From contig CAIXBR010000045.1 in assembly GCA_903917735.1 (NCBI GenBank), positions 1 through 46,649 of the forward strand: a stretch of 46,649 nt of DNA, written 5' to 3'. How positions within the stretch are numbered: the stretch's first letter is position 1; the number at the start of each line of letters is the position of its first letter. The position numbers and the translations under genes were made by a program. This document shows, in pieces, positions 17,269 to 24,427 of the stretch. Under the pieces are notes generated by a model. That model was not told the DNA's origin and did not search any database. It was given only the letters and a program-made list of their open reading frames with translations. The stretch is from an uncultured Elusimicrobia bacterium. GTDB lineage: Bacteria; Elusimicrobiota; Elusimicrobia; Elusimicrobiales; UBA9959.

Positions 17269-18046
17269 GCAAAAGTTTTTCAAGCCTGGCTATCTCGGCG
17301 AATAGGCGCGGCCCCGGCCTGGAGAAGGCGTCCCTGTCGAGCGCGGTTATTATCAGCCCGTTCTTCACGGCGGGCAGGCTGCCGGCCATAGGCCTTGAAA
17401 TGAATTCTTTTCCGGTCCCGGAAAGCAGTATCACGGCCTCCGGGCCGCGCAGCAGTACCTCTTCCCACGCTGCCTGGAAGTAGCCTTTTTCCTCTTTCGC
17501 GAAAATATTTACCCCCCCCGCGTGAAGCACGGCGTCGGAAAGGAAGGACTCCCCGCCGGTGGTCCAGCCCCCGGTATCTTCCTCCAGGTACACCTTCAGC
17601 GGCTTCTCCGGCACCGGCCCGAGTCGGGCCGAAAGCTTATGCACCAGTTTTTCTCCCTCGGCCTTCCGGCCAAGTTCCGCTGCTATAAGACGGATGGTAG
17701 AGAAGATATCCGACACTTTCCTTTCCTGCGGCAGCGAGACCACTTTTACGCCAAGCAAGGCCAGCTGTTTTGTGGAGGAGGCCCCGGCCCAGTCGCCGGC
17801 GAACACCACGTCCGGTTTCAGCGAGTACACCTTCTCTACGTTGGGGCGCAGGTAGTCTCCCGCCTTTTCTATCTTCGCCGCGGCCGGCGGATAATCACAG
17901 AAATTAGTGACGCCCACCAGGTCCTTGCCCGCGCCCAGCTCAAAGATTATCTCGGTATAGGAAGGCATCAGCGAGACCACGCGTTCGGCCCGCGCCGGCG
18001 CGGCGGCGCACAGGCACAGCGCTAAAAGAGAGATGAAAGTTTTCAT
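17255..18046 (-). CDS. btuF: Cobalamin ABC importer, periplasmic binding protein
   Basis: A 263-aa class III substrate-binding protein. It begins with a signal peptide (MKTFISLLALCLCAAAPARA, cleaved before ERVV). The family opening is VVSLMPSYTEIIFELGAG, then LVGVTNFCDYPPAA and KPDVVFAG, as in BtuF. The ATG at 18046 is chosen over longer frames because the upstream 97 bases are the riboswitch expression platform. Its likely Shine-Dalgarno (AGAAAGGG) lies in the 3' arm of the terminator hairpin, 10 bases before the ATG, so the hairpin would block both transcription and initiation. Confidence 0.87.
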   Translation of the reverse strand: MKTFISLLALCLCAAAPARAERVVSLMPSYTEIIFELGAGKDLVGVTNFCDYPPAAAKIEKAGDYLRPNVEKVYSLKPDVVFAGDWAGASSTKQLALLGVKVVSLPQERKVSDIFSTIRLIAAELGRKAEGEKLVHKLSARLGPVPEKPLKVYLEEDTGGWTTGGESFLSDAVLHAGGVNIFAKEEKGYFQAAWEEVLLRGPEAVILLSGTGKEFISRPMAGSLPAVKNGLIITALDRDAFSRPGPRLFAEIARLEKLLHGKK

Positions 18047-18049
18047 AAT

Positions 18050-18081
18050 AAAAAAGCCCTTTCTCCGATAAAGAAAGGGCT
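18050..18081 (-). terminator. Riboswitch expression platform: terminator hairpin before btuF
   Basis: On the minus strand a 10-bp perfect stem (18081-18072 with 18064-18055) with a 7-base loop is followed by six T residues. It ends 4 bases before the btuF start codon and contains the probable btuF ribosome-binding site in its 3' arm. Confidence 0.88.
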
Positions 18082-18085
18082 CTGC

Positions 18086-18222
18086 CTCCCCCTCGGAATC
18101 CCCCGCCGCGGCGGGGGTTCGCAGTAGACCGGGCTTAGCCATGCGGCATCACCGTTGCGGGGCAGCCGGGGATTCGCACCCCGTTCCTTCTGCTTTGTAC
18201 TTCTATGATACCAAAATCAGAA
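18086..18222 (-). promoter_or_regulatory. Cobalamin riboswitch, short form
   Basis: The minus strand holds the cobalamin aptamer core: AGAAGGAAC (18191 to 18183), GGTGCGAATCCCCGGCTGCC continuing into CCCGCAACGGTGA (18180 to 18149), and a B12 box AAGCCCGGTCTACTGC (18136 to 18121). The stretch between core and B12 box is only about 12 bases, lacking the peripheral helices of long class I aptamers, so it resembles class II. A perfect 18-base palindrome (18117 to 18100) follows at the position of P13; it contains GCGGGG, complementary to CCCCGC of L5. The 5' edge touches the end of the FadL-like gene. Confidence 0.88.
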
Positions 18223-19482
18223 CCTGTACTTCGCCTCGCCCATCACATACCAGCCCTTTAGCGAGTAGTCCACTCCGGCGGCAGTGCGCCGGCCTGAGCC
18301 GGCGAGCGCGCCCAGCGTGGCGTCCACGGACGCCCACTTGCGCGTTACGGCGCCGGAGAAGCGGTGCATGGGCACGTCAATGGCCGTGGAGAAGTCCACG
18401 CTGTGCCGGTCTATGGCCCAGGTATCGAAGGCGTAGCCGCCCATAACTTCGTATTTCTCGCTGAGCTTCTTGATGGCGCCGAGGCGGAACTTGGTAGAGT
18501 TGTTCCAATGGTAGGTATTGCCGTTGCTGTTCAGCAGGCCGCCCGGGGTATCGTAGGTCCGCGCGCTGGAGAAACCCTTCCACCAGGTCTGGGCGAGATC
18601 GCAGGTAACCTTCAGGTCCTTACGTGCCTGCCAAGCCACGCCCACGCCGGAAGTGGCGGGGTGGTGCACCGGGTAGGTAAAATCGCTCTGCTGCGCGAAA
18701 GCGCCGTTGAGGTAGACTTTTTCATCGCCCTTTAGCGGAATGCGGGTGCCCGTACGGACCACAAGGCCGGCCTGCCAGGTGTCGTTTATCTTATAGTCCA
18801 GGCCGCCCACACCCTCGAAGCCGTAACCACTGGCGTCGGATTTATTCTTCTGCGTTGTGTTGGCAAGGCCGCCCGGCATGAACGGGCCCCAGTTAATTGA
18901 AGAATCCGAAGTTAAGGAGCCGTAGATGGCGTTCAGCCCCAGTCCGGCCGTGAACCTGTCGTTCAAGCGCCTGGAATAAGACACGTTGACCACCCCGGTT
19001 ATAACGTTGCTCTTATAATCGAGGGCGGTAACGAACGGATCTGCCGGAGCGGTGCCCTTAAAATCCGCGCCCTGCAGCAGCTGCGGATAGACGCCGGCGC
19101 CGATAGCGCTCTTGGCGTCGAGGGGAATGACCACTCCGAGAGAACCGATGACGAAACCTGAAGTCACGCGGTTATTGCCGAAAGGATTCATCCCCGGCAC
19201 GTTGAAGGAATTCCCGTCCTTCGTGTACATCTTGCCGGCTCGCAGTTCCAGACCGGCTTCACGCGACACCGCGTTAACAAGCCCGGCCGGGTTCCAATAG
19301 ATGGCCGTCCAGTCGTCTGCATCGGCTATCACCGCCCCGCCGCGGGCTACCGCGCGGGCGCCGATCCCGTCGAACTCATAGCCCGAAGCGCAAACCCCGC
19401 CCGGTGAAACGGCGCTGTAAAGCAGGCCGCCGGCAAAAAGAGCTGTAGCCAGGGCCAAATCGCTGTATGTAGATATTTTCAT
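18217..19482 (-). CDS. Outer-membrane transport protein, FadL/OmpP1/TodX family
   Basis: A 421-aa outer-membrane barrel for hydrophobic compounds. A hydrophobic leader (about 8-32) is followed by the FadL-type N-terminal hatch region: GYEFDGIGARAVARGGAVIADADDWTAIYWNPAGL is recognisable in its parts GARAVARGGA and AIYWNPAGL. The rest is beta-rich (many alternating aromatic/polar strands, IGAGVYPQLL, YSRRLNDRFTAGLGLN) and the chain ends KYRF, an outer-membrane terminal signature. Substrate is unknown; long-chain fatty acids or aromatic compounds are usual. An AAGGA site precedes the ATG. The 83 bases between it and the kinase gene have a possible TATTAT -10 but no good -35. Confidence 0.85.
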   Translation of the reverse strand: MKISTYSDLALATALFAGGLLYSAVSPGGVCASGYEFDGIGARAVARGGAVIADADDWTAIYWNPAGLVNAVSREAGLELRAGKMYTKDGNSFNVPGMNPFGNNRVTSGFVIGSLGVVIPLDAKSAIGAGVYPQLLQGADFKGTAPADPFVTALDYKSNVITGVVNVSYSRRLNDRFTAGLGLNAIYGSLTSDSSINWGPFMPGGLANTTQKNKSDASGYGFEGVGGLDYKINDTWQAGLVVRTGTRIPLKGDEKVYLNGAFAQQSDFTYPVHHPATSGVGVAWQARKDLKVTCDLAQTWWKGFSSARTYDTPGGLLNSNGNTYHWNNSTKFRLGAIKKLSEKYEVMGGYAFDTWAIDRHSVDFSTAIDVPMHRFSGAVTRKWASVDATLGALAGSGRRTAAGVDYSLKGWYVMGEAKYRF

Positions 19483-19565
19483 GATGTCCTTTTCACTGAG
19501 CTTATAATATTCTGCGCAAATTCATCCCGCGTCCCGGCACCCCCGGCGGCGTCTGGGCCTGCGCG

Positions 19566-20846
19566 TCACGCCAGCGGGAACCTGGTTCTGACCCAAAGCC
19601 CCCCCGCCGGGAGGTTATAGAATTCTATGGCCCCGTCGTTACGGGCTAGCAGTTCACGTGTGATCATCAGCCCGACGCCGGTCCCGTCCTTCTTAGTGGT
19701 CACGGGGTTGCGGAAGATATTCTTGAGCATTTCTGGCGGCATGCCCGTGCCGTTGTCGGAGAATGAGACCTCCACTTCCCTGTCCGCGGCCTTCATCGAG
19801 ATCTCTATCTGCTTGCACCCCGCCTTGTCCCTTAGGGCCTCGATAGCGTTCCTGATTATATTGAAAAAAGCCTGCTGCAGGTCCGATCTGGACGCGTACA
19901 CCGCCAGGTCCGTGTTCTCGGGATAAAGCTTCACGAATTTAATCCCGAGGGCCTGCGGCGAGTACGACACTATGGCAATGAGCATGCGCATGAACTCCGC
20001 CAATAGGATCTTCTCGGCCGGGCCGCCGGAAACCCTGCCGAACTGCGTAATGTTCTTCAGGGATTCGGACATGTCATCCACGATCTCGTCGATATCCTTG
20101 AGCATCTCCCTGTGATCGGGATCTTTTGTCCTCAGCATCTCCAACTGGATATAGCCGGAGATGGAACTGATAGGGTTGCGCAGGTCATGCACTATCCTGT
20201 GCGTGAGCATGCCAAGCTGGGCGGTGGAGTTCAGGTCGGAGAATTTGGTCAGCAGGCCCTGCTTCTCAAGGTTCTCAGCCTCCAGACTTGTGCGCAGGTT
20301 CAGCACTATGATGCCGGTGATGTAGCGCGTAATCCACATGAAGGTCACGGTTACCGCCATAAGTATGAAAGTGACGACATTGCTCTTGTAAACGGCGGCG
20401 GCCCAGGGATTCGCCGGAGGGAGCCAGCCTACAGCCTCACCCGCGCAGACAAAGCTGTACGTAAGAATGGCCAGCGGCAGCGTAAAGGAGTTATGAAGCC
20501 CGTATACGGCTTCGGAGATGAGCAGGATAAAGTAAAGAAATACGAACGGCGAGGCCACCCCCCCGCTGAAATGGACCACGAAGGCCAGCATCGTTATGGC
20601 GATGCCGCTCAACAGTACGCCGACCTTGGTCCGTACTTTGGAGTATAGAAGATTAAAGGACAGATAGAACAGCAGATAAAGGACCGAGGCGATCAGGGCC
20701 ATAGTCCCTATCTTGCAACCACAGGGGAAGTCAGCCTCTAAGTACATCATCGAGACCAGGAAACACGCCCCGGAGGAAAGCAGGGCCTGCTTGCGAAAAA
20801 GCAAAGGGTCTATGGTCAGCGCGACTTTTTCAGTTGAGACGTTCAT
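19566..20846 (-). CDS. Membrane sensor histidine kinase with RegB-like loop motif
   Basis: A 426-aa orphan kinase. Residues about 20-185 hold six hydrophobic segments; between the third and fourth is SGGVASPF (94-101), close to the GGxxNPF quinone-site motif of RegB/PrrB. The phosphoacceptor is H220 in HRIVHDLRNPISSISGY; the ATPase has N333 (N box), D364 in SFSDNGTGMP (G1) and GTGVGLMITRELL (G2). Its start lies inside the end of the preceding gene (17 bp overlap), making it the last gene of a four-gene operon with the lycopene-cyclase-like proteins. No response regulator is adjacent; the nearest receiver domain is at 41.5 kb. Quinone/redox sensing is an inference from one motif. Confidence 0.88.
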   Translation of the reverse strand: MNVSTEKVALTIDPLLFRKQALLSSGACFLVSMMYLEADFPCGCKIGTMALIASVLYLLFYLSFNLLYSKVRTKVGVLLSGIAITMLAFVVHFSGGVASPFVFLYFILLISEAVYGLHNSFTLPLAILTYSFVCAGEAVGWLPPANPWAAAVYKSNVVTFILMAVTVTFMWITRYITGIIVLNLRTSLEAENLEKQGLLTKFSDLNSTAQLGMLTHRIVHDLRNPISSISGYIQLEMLRTKDPDHREMLKDIDEIVDDMSESLKNITQFGRVSGGPAEKILLAEFMRMLIAIVSYSPQALGIKFVKLYPENTDLAVYASRSDLQQAFFNIIRNAIEALRDKAGCKQIEISMKAADREVEVSFSDNGTGMPPEMLKNIFRNPVTTKKDGTGVGLMITRELLARNDGAIEFYNLPAGGLWVRTRFPLA

Positions 20847-21375
20847 CAGCCGCCTTTTCGAAAGACTTTTCCCAATACCGCACGAAGGTTGGCGCCACCA
20901 GCATCAGAAGGATATAGCCGAACAGCGCCTCATAGGGCATGTGAAAGACCGGTACGGTGCCCCAGTCCCATTGCAGCCGGTCATAGCGGTAAGTCCAGAT
21001 GCCGGACTTCACGCCGAGGGTCTCCAAAGGGAACGCCACGAGGGCCGCGGAAACCACGTCGAACACGAAGATCCTTTTGTCCCTCGGCTCTATCCGCGGC
21101 TTTTTAAGGAAAGCGCAGTACATCTTTTCCGAGATGAAGGTAACCAGCGTGAACATCACACCCCAGCCCAGCACTACGGCCAAGGGGGTGTCCTTATAAA
21201 TAGTGATGTGCAGGTGATAATCCCAAAGCGGCTCAGTGGCGAATTCATTGAACGCCCCCACCATGGTCCCCGCTATCATTTCGCCAAGCACGTTCCTTTT
21301 GGCGAAACGCCTGAAAAGATACCAGGTGAGAGGGACCTGCGCGAAAAGGTAGAGCTCCAGCAGGATCAGTTTCAT
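20830..21375 (-). CDS. Membrane protein of the split lycopene-cyclase-like operon
   Basis: A 181-aa protein with about five transmembrane segments. The open frame extends to 21567, but the ATG at 21375 overlaps the upstream stop (ATGA) and gives the natural hydrophobic start MKLILLELYLFAQVPLTWYL. I do not recognise a named family. The C-terminal stretch GIWTYRYDRLQWDWG followed by MPYEALFGYILL has the same W...P-x-E-A...F layout as the two lycopene-cyclase-like neighbours, so it may be a distant relative. Translationally coupled on both sides (4 bp and 17 bp overlaps). Confidence 0.75.
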   Translation of the reverse strand: MKLILLELYLFAQVPLTWYLFRRFAKRNVLGEMIAGTMVGAFNEFATEPLWDYHLHITIYKDTPLAVVLGWGVMFTLVTFISEKMYCAFLKKPRIEPRDKRIFVFDVVSAALVAFPLETLGVKSGIWTYRYDRLQWDWGTVPVFHMPYEALFGYILLMLVAPTFVRYWEKSFEKAADERLN

Positions 21376-21761
21376 TTCCCCGCCTTCGCGGCACGCTTCT
21401 CGAAAAAGCCCTCGAACGTATGCATCAGCACCACCACGAAAAGCGGCGGGAACCAATAATACAGCAGGGGCTCTTCTATGGGAATGCCGAAGAACAGGAC
21501 GCCCAGCGTCCGATTGGGGTTCCAGATCCAGTGGCCGCGGGAAACGGAGAACAATTCCGCGCAGCACATCAGTACTTCAAAGGTGGCTATCAGCGCCAGG
21601 GCGGCTTTCCAGTTCACCCTTTCCCTGGCGGCTTTGTACAGCGGCACTAACAGCAGCATGAACGGCACGGCCAAAATGACGGTTGCCGGCCAGCGCTTTT
21701 GGGCGGTAGCTTGTTCTTTCTTTTTATCCTCGTCGCTGAGGAGGTCTTCGGCTTCAGGCAT
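21372..21761 (-). CDS. Lycopene-cyclase-domain membrane protein (CrtYd-like subunit)
   Basis: A 129-aa membrane protein. A charged N-terminus (about 1-24) is followed by three to four hydrophobic segments. The key block is HWIWNPNRTLGVLFFGIPIE then EPLLYYW (about 78-105), the tryptophan/asparagine and P-x-E-E signature of the lycopene cyclase domain found in the heterodimeric CrtYc/CrtYd enzymes, which cyclise the ends of lycopene. It overlaps the upstream gene by 8 bp and the downstream one by 4 bp. No other carotenoid gene is present in the window, so the actual substrate is open. Confidence 0.75.
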   Translation of the reverse strand: MPEAEDLLSDEDKKKEQATAQKRWPATVILAVPFMLLLVPLYKAARERVNWKAALALIATFEVLMCCAELFSVSRGHWIWNPNRTLGVLFFGIPIEEPLLYYWFPPLFVVVLMHTFEGFFEKRAAKAGK

Positions 21762-22074
21762 TTTTCCTTAAGAGCCGGCTGTATCCGAGGTATACGGCCA
21801 GACAGAACGGCGTGGCCCCGAACCAGAAAACGAATTCTTCCACAGGCGCTTTCCCTATCCACAGGCCGACCAGATGGTCTATCTTCTGCGAGAAGAACCA
21901 GACGTCAAATTTAAGGAACACGAATTCCATCCCCGTCAGCGCGACGGCCATTGCCGCGGAGGCGGCCCAGAAGGCTTTGCGCAGGGGACCGTCGAAGAAC
22001 TTAAGGAAAAAAAGGACGAAGACAAGAACAGGTATCCAGAAAAGCACGGAGTAAGTTATCAGGTAGACAGGCAT
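21754..22074 (-). CDS. Lycopene-cyclase-domain membrane protein (CrtYc-like subunit)
   Basis: A 106-aa protein with three hydrophobic segments (about 5-25, 33-55, 77-98). The conserved part is VWFFSQKIDHLVGLWIGKAP followed by VEEFVFWFG (about 58-86), matching the P-x-E-E-F signature of split lycopene cyclases. It is the first gene of the operon and has its own promoter (TTGCTATTAT at 22106 to 22097) and an AAGGGG site. With the next gene it would form a two-chain cyclase like CrtYc+CrtYd. Confidence 0.72.
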   Translation of the reverse strand: MPVYLITYSVLFWIPVLVFVLFFLKFFDGPLRKAFWAASAAMAVALTGMEFVFLKFDVWFFSQKIDHLVGLWIGKAPVEEFVFWFGATPFCLAVYLGYSRLLRKNA

Positions 22075-22096
22075 GCGGCAGTTACCCCTTGTACTG

Positions 22097-22106
22097 ATAA
22101 TAGCAA
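22097..22106 (-). promoter_or_regulatory. Extended -10 promoter of the split-cyclase operon
   Basis: TTGCTATTAT on the minus strand, identical to the ygiQ -10 element. It lies 22 bases upstream of the first ATG (22074), leaving room for an AAGGGG ribosome-binding site. It sits in the 75-base gap after the radical SAM gene. Confidence 0.5.
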
Positions 22107-22149
22107 GTTTCCCACGGCGGGGAAAGGCCGCCGGGCAGCCGGGCCCGGC

Positions 22150-23646
22150 TCAGGCCTCGTCAGCCATATGCGAGCCCGACAGCCAGCGGTGCCGCGGGTC
22201 GCAGTAGTGCATAGCGTTTACCTGGCCGCTCTTAGGCGCGACCAGGCCGGACAGGCGCGGGAAAAGTTGCGCCAGCGATTTGCGCACCCCCAGCCGGAAC
22301 ATCTGACGGTAGAGCTTGCGGCGCGGGAGCGGCCCGCCGAACCAGCCTTTAAAGAACCTGGAGGGCGAGAAATGATAGCTGACATAGAATTTGACCAGTT
22401 CCCGCTCCGCCTTCTTCTGGTCTATACCCTTGCCGAAGAAAGTCATAAAGTTCCAGTTGTCGTAGGCCGGCGCCGTCCCGAACTCCGCCATCAGTTCCTT
22501 ATAGGAGTCGGTCCATGGGTAAGGCGTTGTCCAGAAAAAACACACGTAGTCGGCGCACAGCCCACCCAGGTTCTCCAAGGTTTCCTTCACCTCGTCCTCG
22601 CGGTTGTTCCAGCCGAGCATGATGTCCACCATGGCTATCATCCCGGCGTCCTGGATGGACCTGACCGCCAGTTCGGTATCCTCCATGCGCTGCTCTTTAT
22701 TTACGGTCTTCAGGGTTTTATTGGCGGTGAACTCGGCGCCCAGCAGCATAAGCCTGAAGCCCGCCTGGGCGTAGCGCGGCAGCAGTTCTCGGTCGCGCAG
22801 GATGTCTTTGGCGCGCGCGCAGGTGCCGAACACCGCGTCTTTAAGGTCCTTGGCTATCAGCGCATCCAGCAGGCCTTTCCAGGCGTCCGCGTCCGCCTGC
22901 GGGGATTCGTCGGCCATCAGGAAGTAGCGCACGCCGTGCTTGTGGTACAGCATGGAGACCTCGTCGGCGAAGACCTGCGGGGAGCAGGCACGCCAGGTAT
23001 CCCAGAACTTCCACTGCGAACAGTACCGGCATTTCTGCACGCAGCCCCGCGAGAACTGCACCACGGCGGAGCGCTCCCCGTTGATATGGTTGCGGTAGAG
23101 GTCCCAGTTCGGTATCAGGCCGTACGCCGGACGGTTGCCATCCAGGTCCTTGAGCGGCCCCGCACCCGGATTCACCCGGAGCTCCGCGCCGTCGCGCCAG
23201 ACCAGCCCGGGTACGCAGGCCAGCGGCGCACCTTTCTCCAGCGCGTCCAGCAGATGGCCGGTCGCCACCTCAGCCTCGCCGGCGATGACAAGATCTATCT
23301 CCGGGCATTCATCCATCATTTCCCGGTACATGAAAGTGGCGTGTATTCCCCCCAGAAGGGTGCGGACGTTCGGAAAACGGCGGCGGGTTTCGCGCACTAT
23401 CCGCAGCGCCTCGTTCGCCAGATGAGTGCGTACCGCCACGCCCACAATGTCCGGCCTCTCGCGCCCGATGCGCGCCATACAGTCGTCCAGCGAAAGGTTC
23501 TCCGCCGTGCAGTCCAGGAACGAGACCTGATGCCCGGCCTTCAGGGCAGCCGAAGCGGCGAACAGCGGGCCGGTGTTCATCAAAGGCCCCTGCACCGCCT
23601 CCATACCGCCGCAATGGTAATTGGGAACTATCATCATTAGCCGCAT
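22150..23646 (-). CDS. B12-binding-domain radical SAM protein, BchE-like
   Basis: A 498-aa protein. The N-terminal cobalamin-binding-type Rossmann domain starts MRLMMIVPNYHCGGMEAVQG, close to the PNYHSGGAE opening of BchE (Mg-protoporphyrin ester cyclase) as I recall it, and continues GGIHATFMYREMM and VIAGEAEVA. The radical SAM motif is C202-x3-C206-x2-C209 in SRGCVQKCRYC. The C-terminal part (about 400-498) is basic and lineage-specific. The start at 23646 has a GGCGG site; longer frames lack support. It follows the HypA/ATPase pair by 70 bp in the same direction. The reaction (cyclisation, methylation or oxidation) cannot be told from sequence; chlorophyll synthesis itself is unlikely as no other genes for it are here. 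Confidence 0.85.
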   Translation of the reverse strand: MRLMMIVPNYHCGGMEAVQGPLMNTGPLFAASAALKAGHQVSFLDCTAENLSLDDCMARIGRERPDIVGVAVRTHLANEALRIVRETRRRFPNVRTLLGGIHATFMYREMMDECPEIDLVIAGEAEVATGHLLDALEKGAPLACVPGLVWRDGAELRVNPGAGPLKDLDGNRPAYGLIPNWDLYRNHINGERSAVVQFSRGCVQKCRYCSQWKFWDTWRACSPQVFADEVSMLYHKHGVRYFLMADESPQADADAWKGLLDALIAKDLKDAVFGTCARAKDILRDRELLPRYAQAGFRLMLLGAEFTANKTLKTVNKEQRMEDTELAVRSIQDAGMIAMVDIMLGWNNREDEVKETLENLGGLCADYVCFFWTTPYPWTDSYKELMAEFGTAPAYDNWNFMTFFGKGIDQKKAERELVKFYVSYHFSPSRFFKGWFGGPLPRRKLYRQMFRLGVRKSLAQLFPRLSGLVAPKSGQVNAMHYCDPRHRWLSGSHMADEA

Positions 23647-23716
23647 TTTTATACCGCCTTTTGTTGTGACGTCAGTGCTATTTCCGTATTGCGCGAATCC
23701 GTTGACATATCTCCGG

Positions 23717-24427
23717 TCATATGGGGAAGCCGAATCTGCCGGCGGCGCGGGACAGGTCGCGCGCGAAAGAGGTCTTGAGCAGGGCGGCCGGGTGGCCCAG
23801 CGCATTTTCAAGCGCGCGGTCGGTTTTTATATAGGCCGAAACCCCGGCGGTTTTTCGGCCGGAAGACATGTTCTCTATAACGCACAGCACCGGTACCTTC
23901 AGCTTCCGGTAAAGCTCCAGCGAGCGCGCCAGCACGTCGTGGGCCAGCACGGAGGGGATGGTAACGGCCAGCACCTCGGCCCTGCCCACGAAACGGATGA
24001 TGTCGAGAGCCGCATCGTTTATACCGGGCGGCATGTCCAGCACCAGGAAGTCCAGTTCTCCCCACTGCGTTATGGCCAGCAGCTCTATGATAGCGTCGGA
24101 AATATTGGCGCCGCGCAGTGGCACGGCCTTATTCTCGGAAAAGAAAGTCACCGACATAAACTTCACCCCGTTCACTACGGGCGGCTCAAGACCTTTTTCT
24201 TCTTTCGGAAATATTCCGCGGGCGCCGAGAATGAGATGGTCTGAAGCCCCGGCGAAATCCAGGTCGAAGAGGCCGGCCTTATAGCCTTTTTTAGCCAGCA
24301 GCAGGGCCAGCGTGGCGGCGGTGACGCTCTTGCCTATACCGCCCTTCCAGCCGGTCACGGCGATAACGCGCTTTACTTTCCCCAGGCGCGCGCCGATCAC
24401 CGATGGCCGCGGGTCTATATTGGTCAT
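23717..24427 (-). CDS. MinD/Mrp-type P-loop ATPase, probable ATPase-type HypB
   Basis: A 236-aa ATPase with the deviant Walker A WKGGIGKSVTAATLALLLAK (about 25-44), a switch block LFDLDFAGASDHLILG and LDFLVLDMPPGINDA (switch II). Mrp scaffold proteins carry a C-x-x-C after ENMS; here the ENMSSGRKTAG stretch has none, so an Fe-S carrier role is less likely. The start at 24427 overlaps the hypA stop by 4 bases (ATGA). In Thermococcus kodakarensis the protein called HypB is an Mrp/MinD-type ATPase working with HypA in nickel insertion; the arrangement here suggests the same role. This is inference from gene pairing and family. Confidence 0.8.
   Translation of the reverse strand: MTNIDPRPSVIGARLGKVKRVIAVTGWKGGIGKSVTAATLALLLAKKGYKAGLFDLDFAGASDHLILGARGIFPKEEKGLEPPVVNGVKFMSVTFFSENKAVPLRGANISDAIIELLAITQWGELDFLVLDMPPGINDAALDIIRFVGRAEVLAVTIPSVLAHDVLARSLELYRKLKVPVLCVIENMSSGRKTAGVSAYIKTDRALENALGHPAALLKTSFARDLSRAAGRFGFPI

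Noticed and set aside
21874..23640. 588-codon plus-strand open frame opposite the radical SAM gene
   Set aside because: It spans several minus-strand genes and intergenic gaps, has shadow-type composition, and contradicts the clear C-x3-C-x2-C radical SAM frame.
23667..23674. TGACGTCA palindrome 20 bases upstream of the radical SAM start
   Set aside because: A single 8-base palindrome is not enough; no second copy or matching regulator is seen in the window.
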